A stretch of 64,000 bases of DNA from JAXLQL01 sp046331625 (GCA_046331625.1 JAXLQL010000007.1:124001-188000); one strand, 5' to 3'; numbered from the stretch's first letter, positions 33,427 through 42,658 are shown. Numbers and translations: made by a program. Notes: generated by a model not told the origin, from the letters alone.

Positions 33427-34335
33427 ATGACCGCACAACGTAAATTCGTCAAGAAATTCACGGGCGTGTTCGGATTCCCCATCACGCCGCTCAAAGCCGA
33501 TCAGTCAGTGGACCTGGATGGCATGGCCAAGCTGGTCGACTGGATGACCAAGTATCCGTTCTGCGCGCAGGTGACGGTGGGCGGCACGGGCGAGATGTAC
33601 TCGCTGAGCCCAGAAGAAAACGCCGATGTGATCCGCGTTTCGGTGGATGCGACCAAGGGGCGGATGCCTGTCGTCGCCGGCGTCGGGTACAACGTGCCGA
33701 TCGGCATCGCGACCGCCAAGGCCGCGGAAAAGGCCGGAGCGGCAGCGCTGCTCGTGATGCCACCTTATTACACGAACGCGCCGTTCGAAGGGCTGGCGGC
33801 TTACTACGAAGCGATTGGCAAGGCGACCGATCTGCCGATCTCGCTCTACAGCCGCGACTGGGCCACGTTCACACCGGACCAAGTGGCGCGGCTGTGCGAC
33901 CGCATCCCGACGCTGGTGTTCTGGAAAGATGGGCAGGGCGACGGTCGCAAGTATCAGCGGATCATGCACAAGGTCGGCGACCGGCTGGCCTGGGTGGGCG
34001 GCATCGGCGACGATTGCGTGCCGACGTACTTTGCGGCGGGCGTGCAGGCGTACACGTCGAGCATTTCGAACATCGCGCCCAAGCTTTCGCTGAAGCTCGC
34101 CGAGGTGGGCCTGAAGCGCGACTTCAAAACGCTCGACAAGCTGATGGCGGCCTACGTGCATCCGCTGTACGCGATGCGGGATCGCTCGCGTGGGTATGAA
34201 GTGGCGGTAATGAAGAAGATGATGGCGTTGAAGGGACTGCCGGCGGGTCCGGTGCGGCCGCCGTTGGTGGATGTGAAGGAGAGCGAGGTCCCGGAGATTC
34301 AGGCGCTGCTCGATTCTTATCGCAAGTGGAAGTAG
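33427..34335 (+). CDS. kdgD: 5-dehydro-4-deoxyglucarate dehydratase (decarboxylating)
   Basis: 302 residues of the DHDPS/NAL superfamily. GVFGFPITPL, VTVGGTGEMYSLSPEE and ISLYSRDWATF (catalytic Tyr) lead to the Schiff-base Lys in LVFWKDGQGD (about residue 163). The combination is specific for KDG dehydratase, which yields 2,5-dioxopentanoate (alpha-ketoglutarate semialdehyde), water and CO2. Only three bases separate it from gudD. The next pathway enzyme, the semialdehyde dehydrogenase, is not in the window. Confidence 0.92.
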   Translation: MTAQRKFVKKFTGVFGFPITPLKADQSVDLDGMAKLVDWMTKYPFCAQVTVGGTGEMYSLSPEENADVIRVSVDATKGRMPVVAGVGYNVPIGIATAKAAEKAGAAALLVMPPYYTNAPFEGLAAYYEAIGKATDLPISLYSRDWATFTPDQVARLCDRIPTLVFWKDGQGDGRKYQRIMHKVGDRLAWVGGIGDDCVPTYFAAGVQAYTSSISNIAPKLSLKLAEVGLKRDFKTLDKLMAAYVHPLYAMRDRSRGYEVAVMKKMMALKGLPAGPVRPPLVDVKESEVPEIQALLDSYRKWK

Positions 34336-34381
34336 CAGCCAAGTAGAAGCAGCAGCAGGTAGAAGTAGCTATTCTGTTGGT

Positions 34382-34933
34382 ATGCGCTTCGATGAAACCA
34401 AGGCCACTCAGGCAGCGGCTCACCTGATCAAGCGCCGCGGGCAAGGCTTCATGAGTTATATGAAGCTCATGAAGCTGCTCTACTTTGCCGACCGAGAGGC
34501 GCTGCTGCGCTGGGGAAGCCCCATCACATGCGATAGCTACTATTCCATGGATCGAGGACCGGTTTTGAGTCGTGTGCTCGATCTGGTCACGGAGGGCGCG
34601 GCGCCCCAGGAGTCACACTTTTGGGAGCAGCATCTGCAACCTTCGGGGGACCACGAAGTGAAACTGACCGCGGACCCGGCAGACGGCGAACTGTCCGAGG
34701 TGGAACTAGAACTCCTCGACGAAGTCTTCGACCGCTTCGGAGCCTTGAGCCGTTGGGAAATCGTGGAAGAAGCCCACAAGTTGCCGGAATGGGAAGATCC
34801 ACGCGGGGGACGGATTCCGATCCGCTACGAGGATATCCTTCGCCACGGGAACAAGACCCCTCAACAAATCCGCTCCGTCATGCAAGACCTCCAAGCTAGC
34901 GAACACGTTCAACGAGTTCTGACTGCTCGTTAG
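34382..34933 (+). CDS. Panacea-domain antitoxin (SocA-like, DUF4065)
   Basis: 183 residues. KATQAAAHLIKRRGQGFMSYMKLMKLLYFADREAL (about 7-41) is the signature opening of the Panacea domain. It is followed by GSPITCDSYYSMDRGPVLSRVLD, the second conserved block (compare D.F.AW.YGPV). Panacea proteins neutralise many unrelated toxins by direct binding. A short gene with a different fold begins 12 bases downstream (34946), the normal antitoxin-toxin order. No own DNA-binding domain is evident, so regulation may be indirect. Confidence 0.85.
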   Translation: MRFDETKATQAAAHLIKRRGQGFMSYMKLMKLLYFADREALLRWGSPITCDSYYSMDRGPVLSRVLDLVTEGAAPQESHFWEQHLQPSGDHEVKLTADPADGELSEVELELLDEVFDRFGALSRWEIVEEAHKLPEWEDPRGGRIPIRYEDILRHGNKTPQQIRSVMQDLQASEHVQRVLTAR

Positions 34934-34945
34934 GGGTAACCAGCC

Positions 34946-35339
34946 TTGTTGAATTCCGGGGACACGTTCTTCATCCCGACCCCGGACAACCCGATCAGGC
35001 ACCTGTGGGTTGTGTTGACCGAGCCTGCGAGCGACGGGTTTGCCTACTGCGTCAACATAACGAGCCTGGGCGACCACATCGCTGACACGACTGTCGTGCT
35101 CGACCTAGGCGATCACCCGTTCATCGAGAAGCCCTCCGTGGTCCTCTACTCCAAGGCGTCCAAGCTCAACGTAGCCGCAATCGAAGCCGAACTGAACAAC
35201 CCGCGATCTCGGACGGGTTTGGAAGCGGTTTGAAGCCTGCAGTCCGCAACTCCTCGACAGAATTCGGCGAGGCCTCGTGGCGTCGCGGCACACCAAGAAG
35301 GCGGTCAAGGAACACTGCCGCCAACTGTGGAACCTGTGA
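34946..35339 (+). pseudogene. Frameshifted probable toxin of a Panacea toxin-antitoxin pair
   Basis: The frame opens at TTG 34946 (MLNSGDTFFIPTPDN; a second TTG follows) and stops at TGA 35231-35233 after 95 codons. From about 35202 the +1 frame reads on naturally (RDLGRVWKRFEACSPQLLDR, then IRRGLVASRHTKKAVKEHC) to TGA 35337-35339. Removing one C from the CCC run at 35201 would join both into a ~130-residue protein. The N-terminal half (IPTPDNPIRHLWVVLTEP, then strands) suggests a small SH3-like barrel similar to MazF/PemK-type nucleases, which is only a guess. Either an inactivated toxin or an assembly error. Confidence 0.7.
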
Positions 35340-35357
35340 GCGCAAGGAGATCAAGAG

Positions 35358-36200
35358 ATGCGCGCTGGAGCGAACCCCACTCGCCGCAATCGTAACATCG
35401 GAACCGCGAAGCAGGGGCACGGGCAGAACAATCGCTTGCGCATCGCGGATCCGAGTAACACTCAGACCATCTTCTGGACACGGCTCGGGAAGTATTTGGT
35501 CGTGCACCGCTCCTGCGGAGGCAGGGATCTACCGTTCTATGTGGAGCAGACACGAGCAGATTGCGTCCACGCGTGCACCGTTGACGATCTGGCAGCCGTT
35601 CTGAACTTTATCCCCGCGGCGCATTATTCGACACTGGCCTCGGTCGTGTTGCGCCAACCGAAGCGAAAGGAGGGAATCCTGGAGCCCGTGTGGGGAAGGC
35701 TTGTGTATTGGGCGGACGTTGGTACGCCACCAGATCACGTGGCACACGGCCCGACGATCATCATCGAGGCACGCGACCCGGCGAGACCATTCTGGCGTCG
35801 CAAGCCTGCAACACCAGTCGAGGCGAGGGAATTGGAGCGTCTCATCGAACACGGATTTTTGATCCACGAAACGCGCAGCCGACTTCGAGTCGCCGGTTCT
35901 CTTGAAGCGGTTCGGAGGTGCCAGCTCTATCACACGCTACCTCACGAGATTGGACATCTCGTCGATTACGAAACGAAGGTTCCCGAGGTGGGTGATTCCG
36001 ACGAAGCCGTGGACCGGTGGCTTGCGCAGCAGGATCGGTATTGGCAGCATCCCCCTCGGGAGCGCGAAGAATTCGCGCATCGTTACGCCGACGAGACCCG
36101 CGACCGCCTCCGCAAAGCCGGCCACATTCCTTTCGCGAGGATCGAGTCGTGGGAATCAGACGGGCTTCGCACGCAGGATTTCGATCCCGCGTCCAAGTGA
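35358..36200 (+). CDS. HEIGH-motif metallopeptidase-like protein, unknown family
   Basis: 280 residues from ATG 35358, chosen because of the strong AGGAG site eight bases upstream and 18 bases after the toxin's restored stop. LYHTLPHEIGHLVDY (about residues 193-207) is a zincin HExxH site with a following helix. A downstream Glu/His for the third ligand may lie in EEFAHRYADETRD (about 240-252). The N-terminal ~150 residues include PFYVEQTRADCVHACTVDD and are not recognised. Direct linkage to the Panacea pair suggests a third component or an accessory toxin, not demonstrated. Confidence 0.6.
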   Translation: MRAGANPTRRNRNIGTAKQGHGQNNRLRIADPSNTQTIFWTRLGKYLVVHRSCGGRDLPFYVEQTRADCVHACTVDDLAAVLNFIPAAHYSTLASVVLRQPKRKEGILEPVWGRLVYWADVGTPPDHVAHGPTIIIEARDPARPFWRRKPATPVEARELERLIEHGFLIHETRSRLRVAGSLEAVRRCQLYHTLPHEIGHLVDYETKVPEVGDSDEAVDRWLAQQDRYWQHPPREREEFAHRYADETRDRLRKAGHIPFARIESWESDGLRTQDFDPASK

Positions 36201-36348
36201 GGAGTTGGCCGGAGGGGCGAATGTCCATCGCCTGCTCGACTTCGGTTCCGGGTGCGGGGTTGTACCATGATTGGTTGCGGCGGAAGGTTCGGCGAACGCA
36301 GAGCGCCGCTGAGTCGTGCGATGGAAGCCCAGATGAAAGCCAGAGTCA

Positions 36349-37278
36349 TTGTCCCAACCCGCGCCTGAACCCGTAGGACTTCGCACCACCGTACTCGCCG
36401 CCGCCGTTTCGATCCTGTGGGGCGGCAACATCGTCTCCATCCGCGCGGGCGTCGACTCCGTGCCTCCGCTCTGGAGCGCCTTCTGGCGGATGCTGCTCGG
36501 CGTGGTTTTCGTCGCCGCATGGGCGCTACGCCGCCGCGTGCCGATCGCGCCCGCGCCCGGGGAGTTCTGGCCGCTCATCGTGCTCGGCGTCATGTTCACT
36601 GTCCAGATCGGGATGCTCAACACGGCATCCGAGATGACCTCGCCCGCGTACGGAGTGGTGATCCTCAACTCGTACGCCATCTTCGCCAACATCACCGGAC
36701 ACATCGGCGGACACTTCTCCAAGGCGATCAGCGAAGAGCGGATCACCGGCGCACGCGCGCTCGGACTGCTGCTCGCACTCGGCGGCATCGCCGTGCTCGC
36801 GTTCGGCCAACCCGACCGCGCACTCGCCCCGCGCCCGCTGCTCGGGAATCTTCTCATGGTCGGGTCGGCATCGATCCTCGGCGCACGTCAAGTCTACACG
36901 CGCTGGCTCGTGCAACGCGTGGACCCGGTCCGCACCATCGTCTGGCAGATGCTGCTCTCGGTGCCGCTGTTCCTCGTGATCGCCGCGGTGTCGCAGCCGC
37001 CGGTGCTCCCCAAAGGGCTCACCTGGCAAGCCGTCTTCGCCATCTCCTACCAAGGAATCATTGTTGCCGGAATTTGTTTCGTCATCTGGGCCGAGCTTCT
37101 GCAGAAGCATGCCGCGGGAACTCTCTCGATGTTCAGCTTTCTGGTGCCCATCTGCGGGATCGCGCTTTCGGCCTGGATCTTCGGCGAAACGCTGCCGAGC
37201 GGGCTGTTCCTGGGGACCGCGCTGGTGCTCGCGGGCGTGTGGGTGGTGATGCGGTTGGGGCAGTCTACAGGGGCTTGA
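36349..37278 (+). CDS. EamA/DMT-family transporter
   Basis: 309 residues from TTG 36349 with ten hydrophobic helices in two EamA repeats (about 12-145 and 160-300). LWGGNIVSIRAGVDSVPPLWSAFWRM and ISYQGIIVAGICFVIWAELLQKHAAGTLSMFSFLVPICG are typical of the RhaT/YdcZ branch of drug/metabolite exporters. Substrate is unknown. The last 14 bases overlap the end of the convergent lepB gene. The 148 bases before it contain nothing recognisable. Confidence 0.8.
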   Translation: MSQPAPEPVGLRTTVLAAAVSILWGGNIVSIRAGVDSVPPLWSAFWRMLLGVVFVAAWALRRRVPIAPAPGEFWPLIVLGVMFTVQIGMLNTASEMTSPAYGVVILNSYAIFANITGHIGGHFSKAISEERITGARALGLLLALGGIAVLAFGQPDRALAPRPLLGNLLMVGSASILGARQVYTRWLVQRVDPVRTIVWQMLLSVPLFLVIAAVSQPPVLPKGLTWQAVFAISYQGIIVAGICFVIWAELLQKHAAGTLSMFSFLVPICGIALSAWIFGETLPSGLFLGTALVLAGVWVVMRLGQSTGA

Positions 37279-38224
37279 AGAAGCGGTCCCAGCGCATGCG
37301 AGTCAGAACGACCGTGGGCTTGGCTTCGCCCACGAACCGGTCAGTAGGCACTTCGGCCGAACTCACCACCATCACGGGCCTTCCGATAATGTCGCTTTCC
37401 GAGATGAAGCCCCAGTAGCGACTGTCGAGCGAACTGTCGCGATTGTCGCCGAGCACGAAGTAGCGTCCGGGCGGGACCACCAGTTCGCCGTCCACCACGT
37501 GCTTAGCCAGCATCTCCTGGCCTTGGGGGAACAGTTGGACGTTCGGCTCCGACGGGAAGAAGTCCCGATAGCTGTCGAAGTACTCCGTGCTGTTCCACTT
37601 GTACGGCTCCACCATCCGCTGTCCGTTCAAGTAGAGTTCCTTACGTTCGATGCGAATGCGATCGCCCGGAACGCCGGCCACGCGCTTGAGGAACGTTTGC
37701 TGGCGGTCCACAGGATAGTGGAACACCACCAAGTCGCCACGTGAAGGCTTGCTAACGGAGAGAGTCCTGACCAGGATCGTGTCGCCGATGAGGAGCGTCT
37801 TCTCCATCGATCCGGTCGGCTGGGAGAATGGCCGAAACATCACCCAGAAAACCGTCGCGAGCACGGCCAAGCCGATCCAGGCGGGCGCGAACGTAGGCGA
37901 TGGATTCGGCGCGGCGTCACCGGCGCGAAAGAGCAGGAACGCGAACCCGCCGATCAGCACCGCGATCACCGAGATCTCGACGAGGCGCAAGCCCCCTTCC
38001 TGGATCCCCGCAGCGATCAGCCCCACCGCGTTGGCGCCCAGGAACAGGGCACAGCCGTGTCCCGCCCAGCGGCTTCCTTTCGCGAGGCCGATCGCCGCCG
38101 CGAGGAACACAAGCGAGCAGAGGAGACCGGAGACTGGGTTAAATAACACGCCGAGTGTCCAGAAGCCACAGGCGATGGCTGCGGTCCAGATTGCGACGGT
38201 GAGGATGCGCGGTTTCTCGTCCAC
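37265..38224 (-). CDS. lepB: Signal peptidase I
   Basis: 319 residues from GTG 38224, the first start after the rpsT stop; the longer frame runs through rpsT. There are about four hydrophobic helices in the first 115 residues, a larger membrane part than in E. coli LepB. The catalytic domain follows: Ser139 in QPTGSMEKTL, Lys180 in FLKRVAGVPGD and the GDNRDSSLDSRYWG box. It cleaves signal peptides at the outer face of the cytoplasmic membrane. It lies 20 bases downstream of rpsT in the same direction, so the two are probably cotranscribed. Confidence 0.92.
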   Translation of the reverse strand: MDEKPRILTVAIWTAAIACGFWTLGVLFNPVSGLLCSLVFLAAAIGLAKGSRWAGHGCALFLGANAVGLIAAGIQEGGLRLVEISVIAVLIGGFAFLLFRAGDAAPNPSPTFAPAWIGLAVLATVFWVMFRPFSQPTGSMEKTLLIGDTILVRTLSVSKPSRGDLVVFHYPVDRQQTFLKRVAGVPGDRIRIERKELYLNGQRMVEPYKWNSTEYFDSYRDFFPSEPNVQLFPQGQEMLAKHVVDGELVVPPGRYFVLGDNRDSSLDSRYWGFISESDIIGRPVMVVSSAEVPTDRFVGEAKPTVVLTRMRWDRFFKPL

Positions 38225-38244
38225 TGGAGACGAGTATATAGCGA

Positions 38245-38511
38245 CTAAGCCGCGAGTTTCTTGAGGCGAGCGTGCATCCGGCTCTTGTAGCGAGCCGCCG
38301 TGTTCTTCTTGATGATGCCCCACTTGGCGGCGCGGTCAACCAGCGAGAACGTGGGCGCCAGAAGATCCTGCGCGGCCTTGGCATCCTTGCTTTCGAGCGC
38401 GCGGCGCATCGAGCGGATCTGGTGACGCAGCCGGCTTCTGCGGCCGCGGTTCACTTCCGTGCGTCGTTCGATCGTGCGAGTTGCCTTGAGGGCTGAGACG
38501 TGATTTGCCAT
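38245..38511 (-). CDS. rpsT: 30S ribosomal protein S20
   Basis: 88 residues from ATG 38511: MANHVSALKATRTIERR, then NRGRRSRLRHQIRSMRRAL and IIKKNTAARYKSRMHARLKKL. This is the standard S20 helical bundle, of normal length and charge. It binds 16S rRNA early in 30S assembly. It precedes lepB by 20 bases. Confidence 0.97.
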   Translation of the reverse strand: MANHVSALKATRTIERRTEVNRGRRSRLRHQIRSMRRALESKDAKAAQDLLAPTFSLVDRAAKWGIIKKNTAARYKSRMHARLKKLAA

Positions 38512-38572
38512 TCTGAGAACTGCTTCCTTACGAAGGGTACCCAATTAGGATAACGTACCGGCGCTGGGTCGG

Positions 38573-41032
38573 TCAAACTTCGGAGCCGAGCTCATCGAAA
38601 TCCCAGGCGCCGTCGTCCCACCAATCCAGTGCCAGCACGCTCGCGATCGAGTAACGGGCGCCGTCACCCGTGTCCACGAAGACCGGGATGCCGAGCGCGC
38701 GAGCGAAGGCGCGATCATACGCGGCGAACGCTGCTCGCACGGCCTTGCTGGCGGACTCCGGGTAGACGGAGAAGCAGACCAGGCGGTCATCGTCGGAGAT
38801 CGCCACCAGTTGCCGCGCCACGACGCGTCCCCGATGGTCGCGCGCGTAGAGGACCCGCTGATTCGCATCGATCGCGGCCGCAGCAGCCGAGTATGTGCAC
38901 TGTCCGCCGATGCCGAGGCAGGTGCCCACATAGGTTCCGAGCTTCAGGGCTTCGAGCGGATCGCGCTCCACGTGGATGATGAACTCGCCCCGGAAGTCGA
39001 TGCCGGTTTCCCACACCTCGCGCGGGATCGCGGGGTGCCTGCGATACCAACGCAGCGTAGCCGGGTGCTTCGCCAACCAGTCATGCTCACCGGACCAATA
39101 TGCCTTCAGGAATCGGCGCAGAGTGCGGCGGTTGCTATCGATGCCACCGAGCATGCGCAACGCGTGAACGTCGGAATCGCGAGGTTCGGTGAGAGGCAGC
39201 CCGCGCTTGAGCCAATCGATCACGGCGTGGCGGATGAGGTCGAGGCGCGTGAGCGTCAGCCGCTCCGCCATGACGCGGCGGTAGCGCGCAATGCGGCTCT
39301 CGGTTAACTCGATCTCGCCGCGCATCCAGGCATGGAAACGAGCGGGGATCGGGTTGGTGAGGGTGCGCGGCAGTTTGTCGAGCTCGGGGACAAGATCCTG
39401 GGCTTCAGTGCGGAACAGCGGATGCTGCTTGCACTCGCGCACGATGGTGCGCTGAGCGGCCTCGCTTACGCCCCCGAGCACGCGGGCCGTGGCCATCAGC
39501 TTCTTCGATTGTTGCTCGAATGCGAGCACGGTGAATTCGCCGAGTTCGCGCGCGAGCGTGGCGAGTCCCGCGTAGATCAGTGATCCGTCGTTATGGCGGC
39601 GGCAGGCGCGGTCGAGCGCCTCGAAGGAAGATTGGCTCCCGCTCAGCATGCGCTCGGTGAGGGCCGGAGAGAGTTCGAGCAGCGCGCCGGCAGCAACGCC
39701 ACGTTGCGAGAAGGGTGGGGTTGCGATCCGGCGAATGAGCCGGAGGGCCAGGGGCATCCTCTGCGCGACCGTGCGGGAATCGTCCCAGTCCCAGAGCCAC
39801 AGCCGGAAAAGGTTCGCCGCTTTGGCCTGGTGGCTGCGTGGGGCGGCGAGGATCGTTTCTTCGATCTCTGGCAGGAAGCTTCGAACGGCCTCCCACTTGC
39901 GGCGCTTGGCTGCTGATGTGAGGTCGTGACGGCGGATAGAGACGAGGGCATCGAAGTACTCGCGAATGCAGCCGGGATCCATTTCGCGCCAGCGCGAACG
40001 CCGAATCGCGTCAGACATGCCGGCGAACTCGCCGCAAGCCTCCCAGAGAGAAGCCGCGAGCCAGCTTTCGGTGAGGAGACCGATCTCAGCGATCTCTGCC
40101 TCGGGAACATCGCCGCAGGAGCCGGTCGCGCCCAACCACGAGCGCGAAAAAGTGGACGCCAGCCGTGCTCCAGCGAGCAGATACTCCACCGAGTGGCCGT
40201 CTCGCAGGGTTGCGAAGTACTCACCGGCCCAGTCGGCGAAACGGTCATCGGGCGCCAAGCCGCTCAACTCGCGCACGTGAGCCTCGGAACCGCGTGTGTT
40301 CCACGCTTCCGTCTCGAGTAGACGCGTGAGGAACACGATCCTTCGTGGCTCAGGCAGCGCGACCATCGCTGCGCACCACGCAAGAGCCGTCTCGGGAGCA
40401 ATCGCGAGTACATGGCACGCGGCGGCGCGGAGCGCTTCGTTGCGATCGAGGTCGAGCGCCTCGAAGGTTCGCAGCCAAGCTTTGCGCTCGCTCGGCTTCA
40501 GACCGCGCACGCGCCACCAGAGCCATTCGACGAACTGCGCTGGCAAGCCCTTCGGCTCTGGCGGAAAGTCACCCCCAAGAATCACCCGAAGCGACCGCGC
40601 GTGGTTCAAATGCGGCCGCAGGTCGATCGTCGCGGTTTGTTTCGGCTTCGGCGGCTGCGTCTTGGTGCCGCGATAGGCTCGCGGATGCGCGGCTGTGGCA
40701 CGTGGTGGCGCGGGTTCCCGTGCCCAATCCTCGGGCAGACGCTCCGCAGTCGCCGCGCACGCCGGATCCGCGACGGTTCGCTCTAGCACGAACATCACGT
40801 CACGCCGCACTTCCGCGTTCGCGGTGCGGACCGTGCCCAGCGACTGCCAAGCTCGCAGCAGTTCTCGCTTGCCGGGGACCAGTTGCTCCGGCGCCGCCGC
40901 CAACGGCATCACCTTCGGTTCGATTCGCAGGCCCTCGCCTTCGACGAACGCTCCCGCGGTGACACGCGCAACGAGTTCGCCGCCGCGCCGCAGCAGCGCG
41001 ATCAGGCGGAGCTCACCGCTGGCTGGCTTCAC
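38573..41032 (-). CDS. Large hypothetical protein with conserved C-terminal domain
   Basis: 819 residues, no signal peptide and no membrane helix. The first ~600 residues are helix-rich with many Trp and Arg (LWLWDWDDSRTV, EWLWWRVRGLKPSERKAW), reminiscent of an alpha-helical repeat scaffold. The last ~170 residues look like a separate folded unit. It carries GTYVGTCLGIGGQCTYSAAA, DANQRVLYARDHRGRVVARQL and SDDDRLVCFSVYP, with Cys residues that could bind metal. A distant resemblance of this block to PcfJ-like proteins was considered but not established. Its start overlaps the DinB-like gene's stop by 20 bases, suggesting coupling. Confidence 0.6.
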   Translation of the reverse strand: MKPASGELRLIALLRRGGELVARVTAGAFVEGEGLRIEPKVMPLAAAPEQLVPGKRELLRAWQSLGTVRTANAEVRRDVMFVLERTVADPACAATAERLPEDWAREPAPPRATAAHPRAYRGTKTQPPKPKQTATIDLRPHLNHARSLRVILGGDFPPEPKGLPAQFVEWLWWRVRGLKPSERKAWLRTFEALDLDRNEALRAAACHVLAIAPETALAWCAAMVALPEPRRIVFLTRLLETEAWNTRGSEAHVRELSGLAPDDRFADWAGEYFATLRDGHSVEYLLAGARLASTFSRSWLGATGSCGDVPEAEIAEIGLLTESWLAASLWEACGEFAGMSDAIRRSRWREMDPGCIREYFDALVSIRRHDLTSAAKRRKWEAVRSFLPEIEETILAAPRSHQAKAANLFRLWLWDWDDSRTVAQRMPLALRLIRRIATPPFSQRGVAAGALLELSPALTERMLSGSQSSFEALDRACRRHNDGSLIYAGLATLARELGEFTVLAFEQQSKKLMATARVLGGVSEAAQRTIVRECKQHPLFRTEAQDLVPELDKLPRTLTNPIPARFHAWMRGEIELTESRIARYRRVMAERLTLTRLDLIRHAVIDWLKRGLPLTEPRDSDVHALRMLGGIDSNRRTLRRFLKAYWSGEHDWLAKHPATLRWYRRHPAIPREVWETGIDFRGEFIIHVERDPLEALKLGTYVGTCLGIGGQCTYSAAAAAIDANQRVLYARDHRGRVVARQLVAISDDDRLVCFSVYPESASKAVRAAFAAYDRAFARALGIPVFVDTGDGARYSIASVLALDWWDDGAWDFDELGSEV

Positions 41033-41561
41033 CTGCGGCCACCTTCGAGTTGAACTCCGCCGACCGGTTCCGCGGGATGCTCAGAGTTTTCCAGCGATCA
41101 TGCGCGAGGTGTTTGGCGAGCATCACGATCTGGCCCACGTGGAGTGCGTAGTGCCCGAGTTGTCGGCTCACCGCCTGCATCACCGAATGCGCCTCGCCGC
41201 GAACGTAGACTATGCGCGACGCGTCTTCGTCGGTCAACGGCTCGATTGCGGCGAACACACGCGCCCAGCCTTCTTCCCACATCTGCATCAGAGCCTCTCG
41301 GGTGGCGGGCGGATCGACGAACTCGCTATCGCGATTGCGGTCAGGCTTCTCGCCGTCAGTAGTCAGAAAGTCCGTCCATCGCGACCGCATGTTGCCGGCC
41401 ATGTGCTTCACGATGATGGCGATCGAGTTCGATTCCTCGTCGAGTTGCGCGAGCAACTGTTCGTCGGTCAACTGCGCCATGGCGCGCTCGGCGAGCGCCT
41501 TGTGATCGCGGAACAGCGTCAGCGAGTCACGCAGGAAAGACGTAGTGAACTCGAGAGCCAT
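41013..41561 (-). CDS. DUF1572 / DinB-like protein
   Basis: 182 residues from ATG 41561. FLRDSLTLFRDHKALAERAM, SIAIIVKHMAGNMRSRWTDFLTTDGEKPDRNRD and VSRQLGHYALHVGQIVMLAKHLA are the three conserved blocks of DUF1572, a four-helix bundle of the DinB/YfiT type. The three conserved His residues (HM, GHY, HVGQ) can hold a divalent metal. Some relatives are thiol transferases that use bacillithiol, and bshC is in this window. Role remains inferred. Confidence 0.88.
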   Translation of the reverse strand: MALEFTTSFLRDSLTLFRDHKALAERAMAQLTDEQLLAQLDEESNSIAIIVKHMAGNMRSRWTDFLTTDGEKPDRNRDSEFVDPPATREALMQMWEEGWARVFAAIEPLTDEDASRIVYVRGEAHSVMQAVSRQLGHYALHVGQIVMLAKHLAHDRWKTLSIPRNRSAEFNSKVAAGEASQR

Positions 41562-41687
41562 TTCCTCAGTGTAGAGACACGCACTGGAGGGCGGACTGTG
41601 GTCACACCTTTGAAGCGCCGGCCCAGCCGGATACGGCAGCCTTCGCGCATGCCACCCGGGCCGGCGGCTCGATGCCGCGATTGCTCC

Positions 41688-41702
41688 TCGCGCTTCGCGC
41701 GA
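41688..41702 (-). terminator. Hairpin after trxB
   Basis: TCGCGC-TTC-GCGCGA is a perfect six-base-arm palindrome 12 bases past the trxB stop. There is no U-tract, so it is at most a weak intrinsic terminator or an mRNA-end stabiliser. Confidence 0.3.
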
Positions 41703-41713
41703 CGGCGGTGGCG

Positions 41714-42652
41714 TCAGTGGCCTTCGTGCTCGAGAAAACGCTCGCACTCGATGGCAGCCATGCATCCGGCGCCGGCCGCGGTGATCGCTTGACGGTAGGT
41801 GCGGTCCTGCACGTCACCCGCATGGAACACGCCGACGATGTTGGTCCGCGCACCACCGTGGCTGACGATGTAGCCGTCGGCGTCGAGGTCGAGCTGACCT
41901 ACGAACGGCTTCGTATTCGGCACGTGTCCAATGGCGACGAAGAGGCCGTCGACGGGGCGATCCTCTTTTTCGCCGCTGACCACATTGCGCAGGCGAACCC
42001 CGCCGACATTGCCTTGGCCGTCATCGAGAATCTCGTCGATCACGGAATTGGTGACGATCTGAATCTTCGGGTTCGCCTTGGCGCGATCGATCATGATCTT
42101 CGAAGCGCGGAACTCGTCGCGGCGATGCACGAGCGCGACGGACTCGCCAAAGCGTGTGAGGAAGATCGCTTCTTCCATGGCCGAGTCGCCGCCGCCGATG
42201 ACCATGATCTTCTTACCGCGATAGAAAAATCCATCGCAAGTAGCGCAGGAGCTGTAGCCGTGGCCGACGAACTTCATTTCGCCATCGAGCCCGAGCCAAC
42301 GCGCGGAAGCTCCGCTGGCGACGATGAGGGCGCGCGTCTCGGTCCACTCGCCGTCAATATTCAGACGGAAGGGCCGCTTGGAAAGATCCGCGCCGATGAC
42401 TTCGCCGTGCTTGTACTCGGCGCCGAAGTGTTGGGCTTGTTCTTTCATGCGCTCGACGAGGACGGGTCCATCGATTCCCTCGGGAAATCCGGGGAAATTC
42501 TCGACGAGCGAGGTGAGGGAAAGCTGGCCGCCGGCTTCTTTCCCCATGATGACGAGCGGTTTCAGATTGGCGCGCGCGGCGTAAATGGCGGCGGTGTTGC
42601 CGGCGCAACCCGAGCCGATGATGATGACGTTGTGCATGGACGGAGGAGTCAT
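41714..42652 (-). CDS. trxB: Thioredoxin reductase
   Basis: 312 residues. The FAD site is IIGSGCAGNTAAIYAARAN (about 10-28), the redox pair SSCATCDGFF (about 140), the NADPH site VIGGGDSAMEEA, and GVFHAGDVQDRTYRQAITAAGAGCMAA closes the FAD fold. Length and order are typical. GCAG replaces the more usual GPAG in the first motif. It reduces thioredoxin with NADPH. Its start lies only six bases after the stop of the CHAT-lipase gene, so the two are likely cotranscribed, an unusual partner. Confidence 0.93.
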   Translation of the reverse strand: MTPPSMHNVIIIGSGCAGNTAAIYAARANLKPLVIMGKEAGGQLSLTSLVENFPGFPEGIDGPVLVERMKEQAQHFGAEYKHGEVIGADLSKRPFRLNIDGEWTETRALIVASGASARWLGLDGEMKFVGHGYSSCATCDGFFYRGKKIMVIGGGDSAMEEAIFLTRFGESVALVHRRDEFRASKIMIDRAKANPKIQIVTNSVIDEILDDGQGNVGGVRLRNVVSGEKEDRPVDGLFVAIGHVPNTKPFVGQLDLDADGYIVSHGGARTNIVGVFHAGDVQDRTYRQAITAAGAGCMAAIECERFLEHEGH

Positions 42653-42658
42653 TTCATG

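Noticed and set aside
35230..35604. 124-codon frame between toxin and HEIGH gene
   Set aside because: It overlaps the better-supported frames on both sides and is Arg/Ser/Thr-rich without motif.
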